Assembly: GCF_007744675.1 (NCBI RefSeq)
Contig: NZ_CP036269.1
Coordinates: 6,251,046 to 6,315,045, forward strand
Length of the DNA stretch: 64,000 nucleotides
Reading direction: 5' to 3'
Source of the DNA: Gimesia alba
Lineage (GTDB): Bacteria; Planctomycetota; Planctomycetia; Planctomycetales; Planctomycetaceae
The translations under genes and the position numbers were made by a program. Below, in pieces: positions 55,089 to 63,929 of the stretch. The notes beneath the pieces were generated by a model. The model saw only the letters and a program-made list of their open reading frames with translations, searched no databases and was not told the origin of the DNA. Within the stretch, counting starts at the first letter, position 1. Each line of letters starts with the position of its first letter.

Positions 55089-55102
55089 GACCGTGCCATT
55101 TA

Positions 55103-56311
55103 TTAATCTTCCGGCCACATCGAGAGATCCCATTTAACGATGCCCATGTGATATCTTTGATGCCAGGGTAGGGTGTGGGCCGCGTGTTCGGGTTTCTTAG
55201 GGCCGAAATAGTAAGCGGTGACGATTGAGCCATCGTCGAGTTGCAGGCTGGAGGGATAGCCGGAATCAGTTTTGTGCCAGTCACGGGCCGGACAGGAAAG
55301 CAGGACTACCGGGATCGACCAGGCCTGGCCGCCGTTTTCACTCATGCGCATTACGACGCCGAACAGCCCGGGGATGCGACTGGTGATCGAACAGAGCAGG
55401 CGACCATCAGCCAGTTCGAGCAGGTGCGCATTTTCCTGTCCCTGAGGCGACATCAACCGGGGCTCTGACCAGGTTTTTCCTGCATCGGTGGAGCGAATGA
55501 TTATTTCTCCGCTGCCGTGGGGCAGGGCACGATCCATCATATCACGACAGTCCGTACGACCGACGGCCAGCCATTCTCCGTTGGCACGACGCATCACGAA
55601 TGTTTCATTCACATCCTCGGCGACTACCTGCTCATCGCCCCAGGTTCGGCCTCCATCGCGACTGAAGATCACCGCGGAGCAGGATCGTTTCGGTTTCACA
55701 CTCAGCCGTTTATATACGGGAGAAACGAGGGTTCCATCGGGAAGCGTGAAAATATCGCCGTGCGGCACCAGCGCCAGATCCATATCGTGCCGGTCCCAGG
55801 TTTTGCCGTTATCGCGTGAGATACAGCGCTGCAGTTTAAGAAAGGGACGTTTCTGACCTTTGTGATAGCCGCTGACCAGCGTAACCAGATGGCCATCGCG
55901 GTTCAGACCAGTCGAATGGTTCATGCGAATCGCGTCGGGCTCTTCGGGATGGGCGGAGATTTTGCTGCGAAAGTTCCAACTGACACCGGCGTCCTGACTG
56001 ATCCAAAGTTCGACATCGCTGTTATCGCCGTATCCGTGACTGGGATGATTATAAATCGCGGCGGCGAGTTCGCCGTTGGGAAGTTTCGTCAGGTTCGGCC
56101 AGAGTCCTTTGTTGTCAATCGCCACATAAAACCGGGCTCCGGGCAACATCTGGCAGCCCTGTAATCCCTGCGCAGTGACCGGACGATTCGCAGCGCTGGC
56201 GGAATGGGTTCCCAGTAGTAGCGGAGCTGTCGCGGTAGCAGCGACCTGTTTCAATAAGAGACGACGATTGATTTTCGATGCCGACGACACGTTCTGGTCA
56301 TTCTGTTTCAC
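55103..56311 (-). CDS. Tat-exported sialidase/BNR-repeat family protein
   Basis: About 402 aa from GTG 56311 with aagga upstream; an ATG at 56383 in frame has no ribosome site. Tat-like signal KINRRLLLKQVAATATAPLLL. The beta-propeller shows Asp-box repeats: SQDAGVSWNF, SRDNGKTWDRHD, SRDGGRTWGDE, STDAGKTWSEP and SENGGQAWSIP, five in all. These mark a sialidase-fold six-bladed propeller. Catalytic Arg triad is not clear. The likely role is exo-alpha-sialidase or a related glycoside-binding protein outside the cell. Confidence 0.85.
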   Translation of the reverse strand: MKQNDQNVSSASKINRRLLLKQVAATATAPLLLGTHSASAANRPVTAQGLQGCQMLPGARFYVAIDNKGLWPNLTKLPNGELAAAIYNHPSHGYGDNSDVELWISQDAGVSWNFRSKISAHPEEPDAIRMNHSTGLNRDGHLVTLVSGYHKGQKRPFLKLQRCISRDNGKTWDRHDMDLALVPHGDIFTLPDGTLVSPVYKRLSVKPKRSCSAVIFSRDGGRTWGDEQVVAEDVNETFVMRRANGEWLAVGRTDCRDMMDRALPHGSGEIIIRSTDAGKTWSEPRLMSPQGQENAHLLELADGRLLCSITSRIPGLFGVVMRMSENGGQAWSIPVVLLSCPARDWHKTDSGYPSSLQLDDGSIVTAYYFGPKKPEHAAHTLPWHQRYHMGIVKWDLSMWPED

Positions 56312-56531
56312 GGGATAGAATCCTTCAGGTGGGAGGGTCGTAGGGAATTGTACGGGGAATGCGAACCATGTTATCCTAATCAAGGATTGATCAAGAAGCC
56401 AGAAAAAACAAACGGACTTGCTTCTCAGATCTTTCTGGAATTGAAAATAATTAGGAACAGGAACTGAGTTTGTTTATACTCGTTTTATGATTTGGATTGT
56501 CTCGTCTTCATTTCTTTTTTGTGAGTGCTTG

Positions 56532-57155
56532 ATGTTATTGACGATAAGATTCACCGTGAGCACAATCGTGCTAATGCTTCTCTCGCTGTTTTTTACCGAG
56601 TCTCTCTTCACCGAGGAACCAAAACGCGCGCGCCCGGAGAAATGGGCAACGCCACTTAAAGTGGAAGGTGTGCCGAATCTGTATCGAGTGAGCGATAACC
56701 TGTACCGCAGCGCACAGCCGACGGCGGAGGGGATGCGGAATCTGAAAAAGATGGGCATTGAAACGGTTGTCAATCTGCGGTCGTTTCATTCGGATCGGGA
56801 TGAAATCGGAAATACCGGGCTGGGATACGAACACATCTACATGAAAGCCTGGCATCCGGAACGAAAAGAAATCGTCCGCTTCCTGCAACTGGTGACGAAC
56901 TCAAAACGGACGCCGGTGCTGGTTCATTGTCAGCATGGAGCTGACCGCACAGGAACAATGTGCGTGTTCTATCGGGTGGCCGTGGAAGGCTGGACCAAAG
57001 AAGACGCATTGCGTGAGATGACTGGAGGCGGTTATGGATTCCACAAAGTCTGGCGCAATCTCCCGAAGTGGATTGTGGACATCGACGTGAATTCAATCAA
57101 ACAGGATGCGGGCATAAAAGCGAGTCAAAAAACCGAATCCAGCAAAACGGAATGA
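56532..57155 (+). CDS. exported dual-specificity/tyrosine-phosphatase-like protein
   Basis: About 207 aa from ATG 56532 (a start at 56487 is in frame and would add 15 residues). The hydrophobic N-terminus (RFTVSTIVLMLLSLFF) exports or anchors it. VPNLYRVSDNLYRSAQPTAEG is the usual opening of this phosphatase family. The P-loop is VLVHCQHGADRTGTMC with the CX5R Cys and Arg, closer to classical DSPs than the one at 33881. YDD-free general-acid region lies near HIYMKAWHPERKE. Likely acts on a phosphoester outside the cytoplasm. Confidence 0.87.
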   Translation: MLLTIRFTVSTIVLMLLSLFFTESLFTEEPKRARPEKWATPLKVEGVPNLYRVSDNLYRSAQPTAEGMRNLKKMGIETVVNLRSFHSDRDEIGNTGLGYEHIYMKAWHPERKEIVRFLQLVTNSKRTPVLVHCQHGADRTGTMCVFYRVAVEGWTKEDALREMTGGGYGFHKVWRNLPKWIVDIDVNSIKQDAGIKASQKTESSKTE

Positions 57156-57468
57156 ACTGTTAAACACGTTCGGCTTCTGATTGCACATCAACGTTTCACA
57201 TCCCCTGGTGCGCTCTTCTAATGACCAACTCTCCCCGCGGTGTCTGCCAACGCAATGGCTGGTGGTTTTCACACCGGCTTGTTCGCTACCCGCTCAGGCA
57301 CAATATGCACCTGCTTGAATCTGTTTTTGTCAAATACTACGAAAACAGCGGTTTTCCGCCAGTTTTAACGCTTTTACGGATGTTGGCACGGGCTTTGCGT
57401 TTCTGTTCTACCGTGGCAAGGAACAAACCACATCTGGTTAACAAGAATCAAAAACGGAAGGAAATGAA
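57156..57468. other. intergenic region, 313 bp
   Basis: Lies between the phosphatase and the glycine-zipper gene. An open frame of 88 codons at 57221 overlaps the next start, is Arg/Asn-poor in coding signal and has no ribosome site; I reject it. The ribosome site ggaaggaaatgaa belongs to the next gene. Confidence 0.4.
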
Positions 57469-58587
57469 ATGTTACGCCGAAGTATAAAAGTGATGGCCGC
57501 TGCTGCCGCCTTTGGAATCAGTCCTGCATTATTGACTGCTCAGTCTCCGCTTGATGGAGCCGCTGGGAAAGTCGGAGCAGGCGTTGAAGCGGGTGCGCAG
57601 GTCACACCCAAAGCCGATGCACCGCAGGTACCATTGAATAAGGCAACGCAAAACAAGGGTGTCAAAGGGAACCTGAAATCAGAGACGGAACTGAAATCGA
57701 AGTCACAGCTGAAATCCGGCAAAAAGCTGGATAGTCAGCTGGATACAAAAAATAAACTGGACGCCGACGCCAAAGCAGGCGACAAGCTGGATACCAATCT
57801 CGATGCGAAGAGTAAAACTAAGGGGAAACTAAAAACTCCCAACAGAACGCCTCTGAACGATCAGAAAAGTAAGATTGAACGGGAACGAAAAATCGGTCCT
57901 GCTGATGGAGCGATCAGAAAAGGTCTGCCGCAGACTGGCGATATGAAAAAGCAGGTTCGCGACGGTGTGAACCGGGCAAAAAGAAACGGGGCGAACATGC
58001 AGAAGCGTCTTAAGAATACGCCTCTGCCTCCTGACACAAAACGTCAAACGTTCCAGGGACAGGGGAAAGTCGAAATCGACGACATGGTTCGTCAAGGAAC
58101 CGCTCACCTCGATATCGACGACGCAACGCGTGCTCGCTATCGTCACCATAACGGTCACTGGTGGTATAAAACCGAAAATGGTCAATGGTTGATTGATAAC
58201 AATGGCCAGTGGGAACCGTTTGACCCGGTTACCTATCGCCAACCAAACCGTCCGATGAACCGGAACGATTACCAGGGACAAGGACAGTTTGAAGGAGACT
58301 TCCAGACTTACTCCGACGATGGTTACTACTACGATGACAGTGACTATTACTACAGCAACGGCTATGGAAACCGGGGGTACCATCGTGGAAACGGTTACTA
58401 CGGGAACCAGTATTTCAACAATAACCGGGATCGCTACAACAACAATGGCCGCTGGAGCTCTGGTTACCGCGGTCGGATGAATGATCGTCGTCAGGGTGCT
58501 GCCATTGGAGCCGAAATTGGTGGTTCCATCGGTGGTCGACGTGGCGCAGCAATCGGTGCGGGAATTGGTGCTGAAATCGCTGACTAG
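57469..58587 (+). CDS. exported glycine-zipper protein with Lys-rich repeats
   Basis: 372 aa. The signal peptide ends near LLTA-QSP. Residues 25-140 are low-complexity and basic, with repeated KSKTKGKL, DAKAGDKLD and SGKKLDSQLD units. The middle has HHNGHWWYKTENGQWLIDNNGQWEPF. Then a Tyr/Asp/Gly-rich stretch (DGYYYDDSDYYYSNGYGN). The end is a glycine zipper (AAIGAEIGGSIGGRRGAAIG) that could insert in a membrane. It recalls other planctomycete coat or envelope proteins. Function unknown. Confidence 0.75.
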   Translation: MLRRSIKVMAAAAAFGISPALLTAQSPLDGAAGKVGAGVEAGAQVTPKADAPQVPLNKATQNKGVKGNLKSETELKSKSQLKSGKKLDSQLDTKNKLDADAKAGDKLDTNLDAKSKTKGKLKTPNRTPLNDQKSKIERERKIGPADGAIRKGLPQTGDMKKQVRDGVNRAKRNGANMQKRLKNTPLPPDTKRQTFQGQGKVEIDDMVRQGTAHLDIDDATRARYRHHNGHWWYKTENGQWLIDNNGQWEPFDPVTYRQPNRPMNRNDYQGQGQFEGDFQTYSDDGYYYDDSDYYYSNGYGNRGYHRGNGYYGNQYFNNNRDRYNNNGRWSSGYRGRMNDRRQGAAIGAEIGGSIGGRRGAAIGAGIGAEIAD

Positions 58588-58662
58588 TTAAAAATGGAAT
58601 TACGATCAAACGTAAAATCCTGATTTGCAATGCTTAGTGCCGACTAAAGTGTTGCAATCCAG

Positions 58663-58700
58663 GCAGACCAACAGAAGGCCCTCTGTTGGTCTGCTTTTTT
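58663..58700 (+). terminator. intrinsic terminator
   Basis: GCAGACCAACAGA ggccct CTGTTGGTCTGC-like stem of 12-13 bp followed by TTTTTT. It lies about 75 bp after the glycine-zipper gene. Confidence 0.88.
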
Positions 58701-58769
58701 ATGCGCGGTACGAAGCGGAAGTATTCGACTGGCGATGTGATATTCATCCCTAACCTGACAAATAACCGG

Positions 58770-58793
58770 CACTGTCGGACAAGCCGAGCAGTG
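58770..58793. repeat. hairpin repeat family 3, copy 3
   Basis: CACTGTCGGacaagCCGAGCAGTG followed by GCACAC. It is the near-exact reverse complement of the copy at 53299, and similar to that at 14945. It lies about 75 bp before a family-2 palindrome. Confidence 0.7.
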
Positions 58794-58870
58794 GCACACA
58801 TCCGTGTAAATGGAACTGGAAATTCTCTACTTATCACAACGTTTTCCACCACGAACTACATACCTATCGT

Positions 58871-58944
58871 GAGCGGAATGGAGCTAGCCACCGTTTGTGA
58901 TACAGCAACCTAACACACAACCGGCGGCTAGCGCCGACCCGCTC
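58871..58944. repeat. long-palindrome repeat (family 2), intact copy
   Basis: GAGCGGAATGGAGCTAGCCACCG faces CGGCGGCTAGCGCCGACCCGCTC. The loop GATACAGCAACCTAACACAC matches that at 50723. It is upstream of the Fae-homologue gene. Confidence 0.83.
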
Positions 58945-59057
58945 ACAGTGGGTATGCTGACAATGGTGTTTGATCTTATAGCGACCTTCCTTGTACGTTT
59001 CTTGATGATCGAGTAGTCTAAAGCTCAACCTCAATTCTAACCTGCAAGGAGCCTTCA

Positions 59058-59606
59058 ATGAGCGATCGAATTATCATGCGTACTGGCGAAAGTCTTGTCG
59101 CCGGTGGTCCCCCTTTTACAGCAGCCGAACCGGAAGTCGTCATCGGAGAACTCGACGGTCCGGTCGGAACCGCGATCGCCACTCTCACCGGCGGTCAATC
59201 AGCGGGACACTCGAAAGTCTTCGCGATTCTGAACACCGACATTCAAGTCCGGCCCGTCACGTTGATGGTCAGTAAGGTCACCGTGAAGAGTAGCGCTTAC
59301 ACGAATATTCTGATGGGCACCGTCCAGGCCGCGATTGCCAATGGCGTATTGGACGCCGTCCGTGCCGGCGATCTTCCCAAAGAAAAAGCGAACGACCTGG
59401 GCATCATCTGTTCGGTCTGGCTGAATCCGGGCGTGGCCAACGATGAAAATCTCGATCATAAAGCATTGTTCGAAATTCATCGCAAAGCCACCGCGCAAGC
59501 GATTCACAAAGCGATGCACAATGAGCCTTCGATTGACTGGCTACTCGAACACCAGGACGAAATCACGCATAAGTATTATCAAAAAGGTCTCGACGGCACG
59601 CTCTAA
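59058..59606 (+). CDS. fae: formaldehyde-activating enzyme homologue
   Basis: 182 aa with caaggag seven bases before ATG. It shows the Fae-fold blocks GESLVAGG, PEVVIGELDGPVGTAI, RPVTLMVSKVTVKS, QAAIANGVLDAVRAGDL and AQAIHKAMHNEPS. Fae joins formaldehyde to tetrahydromethanopterin. In the enzyme from Methylorubrum, His22 is the acid catalyst, in a sequence I recall as VAHIDLIIG. The matching stretch here is AAEPEVVIG with Glu24 in place of His. It may be a Fae-like paralogue (Fae2-type) with altered activity. The gene stands alone; other H4MPT genes are not in this window. Confidence 0.85.
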   Translation: MSDRIIMRTGESLVAGGPPFTAAEPEVVIGELDGPVGTAIATLTGGQSAGHSKVFAILNTDIQVRPVTLMVSKVTVKSSAYTNILMGTVQAAIANGVLDAVRAGDLPKEKANDLGIICSVWLNPGVANDENLDHKALFEIHRKATAQAIHKAMHNEPSIDWLLEHQDEITHKYYQKGLDGTL

Positions 59607-59669
59607 TGCCGCGAGAATCAATTCGGCTGTCCCCGTTTCACTTCACCTAGATTTTGAAAGCCCGTGACT

Positions 59670-61397
59670 ATGAATCGCTCGCATGTCATTTCTTTCTGTT
59701 TGTTGCTCTGTGCCGTTCAAACTCTGATGGCGGCCGAAAAACCGATGGTTCAGAGCAGGACGGTGCAGGTCCCGATGCGGGATGGCGTGCTGCTGGCGAC
59801 CGACGTGTATCAGAGACCCAATGTGAATCAGGCACCGGTCGTCTTGATGCGAACGCCTTATAACAAAAGCCGCGCCAAAAAAGCTGCCGAGCGATTTGCA
59901 GAGGCCGGCCTGATTGCCGTCGTGCAGGACTGTCGTGGGAAGTTTGAATCGGAGGGAATTTTTTATCCCTACGACAACGAAGGACAGGACGGGTTTGACA
60001 CGATCGAATGGCTGGGAAAACAACCCTGGTGCAACGGAAAGATCGGCATGTGGGGCGCGTCATATGTTGGAGCAACCCAGTGGCTGGCGGCGAATGAACA
60101 TCCGCCGGGACTGGTGACAATCGCACCGACGGCCACCTTCAGCAGTTTTTATCGCAACCTGTACCTGGGCGGTGCGCTGCGGATTTCGCTGATCGCCCGC
60201 TGGGCGTCTGGCAATTCCAAAAAACCGGAAGGAGCCGAAGTCACCCAAGACTGGCGGGGTACGCTACTGCATCTGCCAATGAGCGAAGTCGACGATGAAA
60301 TTGGCTGGTCGATCCCCTGGCTGGAAGGCATGCTGACGCATCCAAAACACGATGGCTACTGGAACCGGACCGAGTTGACCGATGACATCGTTGATCTCAA
60401 ACTGCCGATGCAGCATATCGTCGGCTATTACGATTTCTTTTCGCGCGAATCAGTCAACAATTTCACACGCATGCAGCAGCTGGCCCGCGATCCGGAAACA
60501 CGTCGGCAGCAGCAATTGATTCTCGGTCCGTGGGATCATGGCTCCATCGGCCGATCGAAAGTAGGGGACGTCGACTTTGGTGAGAATGCAGTGATTGATG
60601 CGGCAGGAGAGAATCTGAAATGGTTCGAACGACGTTTGCTGGGCAAACAGCCGGAGCAGGACCATGCAGGTGTGCCCGTCCGATATTTTTCAATGGGCGA
60701 CAATGTCTGGTTTAACGCGACTACCTGGCCGCCACACGGTTTTACGGATACGTCCTTTTATCTGCATTCGAACGGCAAGGCGAATACGAGTGCCGGTGAT
60801 GGCACGCTGGATCTGTGTCCGTCAACCACCGATGAAGCCACCGACCGTTTTCAGGCTGACCCCAACGATCCCGCACCCGCCTGTCCGGTCACAGAAAAAC
60901 GCCCGCTGATTTCAGCGACCTGGGCCCCCGTGGACCAGCGGCCCATTGAGAAGCGAAACGATGTGCTGGTTTATACGTCCGAGCCGTATACGGAGCCGTT
61001 GACGTTTGCCGGCAATGCGCAGGCGAAACTGTTCGTCTCGGCGGATACGCCCGATGCGGACTGGGTGGTCAAACTGATCGACGTGCACCCCGACGGCTTT
61101 TCGCAAAACCTGGCGGTAGGAATTCTACGCGGCCGCTTCCGTAATTCAGAACAGCAGCCCACGCCGCTCAAGCCAGGCGAAGTTTATGAGATCACCGTGG
61201 ACCTCGGCCCTATCGCCGCCCAGATCGGCAAAGGACACCGGCTGCGGGTTGATATCTGCGGCGCGTATTTCCCGCTGTTCGATCGAAACCCGAATTCAGG
61301 CGAAGGACCGTTCGGGAAAAATGCGAAAATCTCAACCGAGCGCGTGTATCACGATCCAATCCGGCCGTCGCGGATTATTCTGCCGTGTAAGCCGTGA
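59670..61397 (+). CDS. exported CocE/NonD family hydrolase
   Basis: 575 aa from ATG 59670; a GTG two codons earlier is in frame. A signal peptide (ISFCLLLCAVQTLMAAE) leads in. The X-Pro dipeptidyl-peptidase (S15) alpha/beta-hydrolase core has VVLMRTPYNKSRAKKAAE, QDCRGKFESEG and the nucleophile elbow MWGASYVGATQ with Ser131. His and Asp of the triad are expected near LILGPWDHGS and the 280s. The C-terminal jelly roll has LTFAGNAQAKLFVSADTPDADWVV and LRVDICGAYFPLFDRNPNS. An acyl or peptide ester outside the cell is the likely substrate. Confidence 0.9.
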   Translation: MNRSHVISFCLLLCAVQTLMAAEKPMVQSRTVQVPMRDGVLLATDVYQRPNVNQAPVVLMRTPYNKSRAKKAAERFAEAGLIAVVQDCRGKFESEGIFYPYDNEGQDGFDTIEWLGKQPWCNGKIGMWGASYVGATQWLAANEHPPGLVTIAPTATFSSFYRNLYLGGALRISLIARWASGNSKKPEGAEVTQDWRGTLLHLPMSEVDDEIGWSIPWLEGMLTHPKHDGYWNRTELTDDIVDLKLPMQHIVGYYDFFSRESVNNFTRMQQLARDPETRRQQQLILGPWDHGSIGRSKVGDVDFGENAVIDAAGENLKWFERRLLGKQPEQDHAGVPVRYFSMGDNVWFNATTWPPHGFTDTSFYLHSNGKANTSAGDGTLDLCPSTTDEATDRFQADPNDPAPACPVTEKRPLISATWAPVDQRPIEKRNDVLVYTSEPYTEPLTFAGNAQAKLFVSADTPDADWVVKLIDVHPDGFSQNLAVGILRGRFRNSEQQPTPLKPGEVYEITVDLGPIAAQIGKGHRLRVDICGAYFPLFDRNPNSGEGPFGKNAKISTERVYHDPIRPSRIILPCKP

Positions 61398-61432
61398 TTA
61401 CGTATTAGTAGTGAATCGTGACGACACATCCT

Positions 61433-61659
61433 GACCGGAATGGCGCTAGGTAGTGTTTATTTAAAAGTTTTGAGCGTGATTTTGTGGCCTATAGAGTTAT
61501 CAATGTAAAAATTTACCGTGGCTGATAGTGTGCTGTTGCTCTTGTTTTGAGGACTATGACCGCAGAAAAGACCCATTAGCCGCAGGGCGTTAGCCCCGGT
61601 TAGCCGTCTTTGGTAAGGCTAGTTTGAATTAATAAACGCTACCTAGCACCGTGCCGCTC
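61433..61659. repeat. family-2 palindrome, short form, interrupted by a MITE-like element
   Basis: Left GACCGGAATGGCG joins CTAG; the element follows to 61646; then CACCGTGCCGCTCA. Without the element, the arms meet as CGGAATGGCGCTAGCACCGTGCCGCTC with no loop, so this is a reduced copy that carried a single CTAG. Confidence 0.78.
61446..61646. mobile_element. MITE-like 201-bp element, copy F (young)
   Basis: CTAG-flanked on both sides, so the TA duplication is intact. Left GGTAGTGTTTATTTAAAAG; right GAATTAATAAACGCTACC. It is nearly identical to copy D in inverse orientation. No reading frame inside. Confidence 0.87.
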
Positions 61660-61689
61660 ATTTTGTTGCTTATGAAAACCAAATTCGTT

Positions 61690-62154
61690 TCAGTTATTAG
61701 GAATCGGGACGACTTTCAGATTCACTTTGGATTCGTCGACAATGCTCAACACATCGCGGCAGTATTCGTGGCAATTGATGCAGGTATTCAGCGAGTGCAT
61801 GTAGGAATACGTGGCGCCGTCGAGATTTTTTTCTTCGGCCATCTTTGCCAGTTTTTGTGCCTGCTTGCGGAGTTCCATGCGGTGATGCGCATACACGGGA
61901 TCATTGTGAGAGGCCCATTCGGTGGCGATGCAGATACTGCCCAGCTCAGTCGCACCCCGATGGATCTGCTCAAAATCTTTGGTCACCAGTCCGTTGGTGA
62001 TTTTTTGACTGCAGGCGAGTTTAGCCATCATTAACGCAGCCTGCTGTTCGCTTTTTTCTTCTTCCGGCTTGCTGGTTTCACTGGCGGCCGAAACCACACC
62101 CGCGATCAGGAAAACGACTGCCGTCACCAATAACCATCGTTGCGTCATGCTCAT
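61690..62154 (-). CDS. exported single-CxxCH protein, cytochrome-like
   Basis: 154 aa from ATG 62154 with gaggacc upstream. A signal peptide (WLLVTAVVFLIAGVVSA) precedes a helical mature domain. One CXXCH haem motif sits at the end (TCINCHEYC) and there is a YxHHRMEL segment. Four-helix cytochrome c'-type proteins have the haem motif at the C-terminus, so this fits a cytochrome c' or a relative. The second Cys in CHEYC is unusual. It may bind a c-type haem in the periplasm; I cannot confirm the axial ligand. Confidence 0.72.
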   Translation of the reverse strand: MSMTQRWLLVTAVVFLIAGVVSAASETSKPEEEKSEQQAALMMAKLACSQKITNGLVTKDFEQIHRGATELGSICIATEWASHNDPVYAHHRMELRKQAQKLAKMAEEKNLDGATYSYMHSLNTCINCHEYCRDVLSIVDESKVNLKVVPIPNN

Positions 62155-62458
62155 GTCTGGTCCTCGGAACGCGCGACAGGCCGGGCTGTTGCGCAAAAAA
62201 GATGTCCTGTTTCAGGCGGCCGTGCCTGTTTTGTTTGATCCGTATAATCGGCCTAATACATCCTATCGGCTATTGAGGTCCGAATTCTGAAACCGAGGGA
62301 CCAGAAAGACTCAAGAATTGTCTCAAGCAGCAGCATGAAATTGATTTGCATGTAGATTTTACAATGTGGAGCAGTGAAATGTGATTTGTTGAGACAGATT
62401 GTGAGTCTGAAATAGTAGAAGGAATGGGAATTCACAAAAAGTCTTCGAGAAAGTGAGC
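62155..62458. other. intergenic region, 304 bp
   Basis: Spacer between the haem protein start and the leftward membrane protein stop. Open frames here are on the wrong strand or lack ribosome sites. No repeat recognised. Confidence 0.35.
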
Positions 62459-62803
62459 TTAAATGAACCGCGAAAGCAGTTTGATGAACTCCATCGAGGC
62501 GGGCAAGACAAGCAGAAAGATCAGACACCCCAGCGCAATGGCTCTTTCGTCCAGTGAGGGATGTTTCTTGATCACCCGATGCCAGGAGAGATATCCGACG
62601 ATCAGCCCCAGCACTGCACCCACGGCCGACCACTGCAGTTCCGTGATGAGATATTCATATTCCGCGACTTGAGAACTGCGCGTCATCGGATCAGGGTCAA
62701 ACCCGTCAAAGACGAGGCTTGCCAGTCGCGGAAGCAATAGGGCGGCGACAAAAGCAATCGTCAGGACATGCAACAGTTTCGGAAACGTCTGTTCTCGATT
62801 CAT
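62459..62803 (-). CDS. small integral membrane protein
   Basis: 114 aa from ATG 62803 with gcaggag upstream; an in-frame extension to 62845 lacks a site. Three hydrophobic stretches (LLHVLTIAFVAALLLPRLA, WSAVGAVLGLIVGYLSW, AIALGCLIFLLVLPASM). No family recognised. Confidence 0.6.
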   Translation of the reverse strand: MNREQTFPKLLHVLTIAFVAALLLPRLASLVFDGFDPDPMTRSSQVAEYEYLITELQWSAVGAVLGLIVGYLSWHRVIKKHPSLDERAIALGCLIFLLVLPASMEFIKLLSRFI

Positions 62804-62886
62804 GATCAGGCTCCTGCACAGCATTATAGCATGCCTTGGTTCCACTGTGCCAACTCTTGTTGGACGATATCTGTATCAGGAGCAAA

Positions 62887-63732
62887 CTACATCGTTTCTT
62901 TGATGCCGGCGCGAATCAGCCACCAGTTGACGGGGAAGGAGGTCACAAAGCCACAGAGCATGGCGATCTGCATCATGAACCAGAAGATCGGACTGGTCTT
63001 CGCCATTTCCGCGCTCTCAAGTCCAAAGACCCCAAACAGACAGACGCCCATCCAGCCATACATGCCGATCTGCCAGAAGGTCAGCGAGAGCGAATCGACT
63101 TTGAATGCCGTCACCAGTCCTTCCTTAAACCCCAGGTGCCGCATGGGAACGATGCTGAAATATTGGAACGCAACACCGAACAATAGTGCCAGCACATAGT
63201 CGACGCCCCAGGCGAACCAGACAAGCGAGGCGCCCGACAGGTTGATCACCGTCGGCACCAGAAAGTGCATCCCCCCTTCCGCGATGATATCGCCGACCGT
63301 GCAGCCGCTGCCGCAATGCGTTCCCCCGACAACCACGCTCTGCCAGAACGGTTTTTTCGGCATCGACGACATCGCATGCTGCTCCATCGGCGGCATTGTG
63401 TCAGCGTGTTGTTCGCTGTGATCCTGCATCATCTGATGTTCGCCGTGCATCTCATGCTGGCTATGATCCGTGTGATTCTCGTGCATGTTGTGCTCGTCGT
63501 GATCCGTGTGATTCTCGTGCCCACCATCCCCCTCGTGCGGCATATCGTGCACGCTCATTCGTCCGAACCAGTAATAAATCAAAATCGCCAGCGGGCCGGC
63601 ATACAGCGCCGTCAGCGGCCAGACCACATTCATGATCGCCATATGCTGGGGGTGCCGGATGACATCGATCAAGAGCCAGAGCGAACAGAGAACGGCGAGA
63701 ACGAGCGAAAGCGTAGCGATGGTGGTCAACAT
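62887..63732 (-). CDS. DUF4396 membrane protein with His-rich loop
   Basis: 281 aa from ATG 63732 (MLTTIATLSLVLAV). About six membrane helices: two before a cytoplasmic or periplasmic His/Met/Asp/Glu-rich loop (residues about 65-130, with HTDHDEHNMHENHTDHSQHEM) and four after. GGTHCGSGCTVGDI follows the loop and holds conserved Cys residues. This matches the DUF4396 family as I recall it. The loop could bind a divalent metal such as copper, zinc or nickel. Metal transport is a guess. Confidence 0.75.
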   Translation of the reverse strand: MLTTIATLSLVLAVLCSLWLLIDVIRHPQHMAIMNVVWPLTALYAGPLAILIYYWFGRMSVHDMPHEGDGGHENHTDHDEHNMHENHTDHSQHEMHGEHQMMQDHSEQHADTMPPMEQHAMSSMPKKPFWQSVVVGGTHCGSGCTVGDIIAEGGMHFLVPTVINLSGASLVWFAWGVDYVLALLFGVAFQYFSIVPMRHLGFKEGLVTAFKVDSLSLTFWQIGMYGWMGVCLFGVFGLESAEMAKTSPIFWFMMQIAMLCGFVTSFPVNWWLIRAGIKETM

Positions 63733-63929
63733 ATCAGAATTTCCCCGGGGCGAATGGAACATTGATTGTCAGACGGAATCCGGCAGCATTCTAGTGATTT
63801 CATGCAATCAGGTCAGTACCAAGTTTCCCTGTAGAAAAGCAAAACCCTTCCGTTTGGGACAGAGTCTGATAGAATCAATGCCTGAACTCCGTTGAATCCT
63901 TCATCACGAATAAAATACAGGAACCCACC

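Noticed and set aside
57221..57487. 88-codon frame before the glycine-zipper gene
   Set aside because: No ribosome site, overlaps the next start, no domain.
58686..58913. 75-codon frame over the terminator and repeats
   Set aside because: It runs across a terminator, a family-3 hairpin and a palindrome; not coding.
61690..62196. Multi-haem cytochrome
   Set aside because: Only one CXXCH motif is present.
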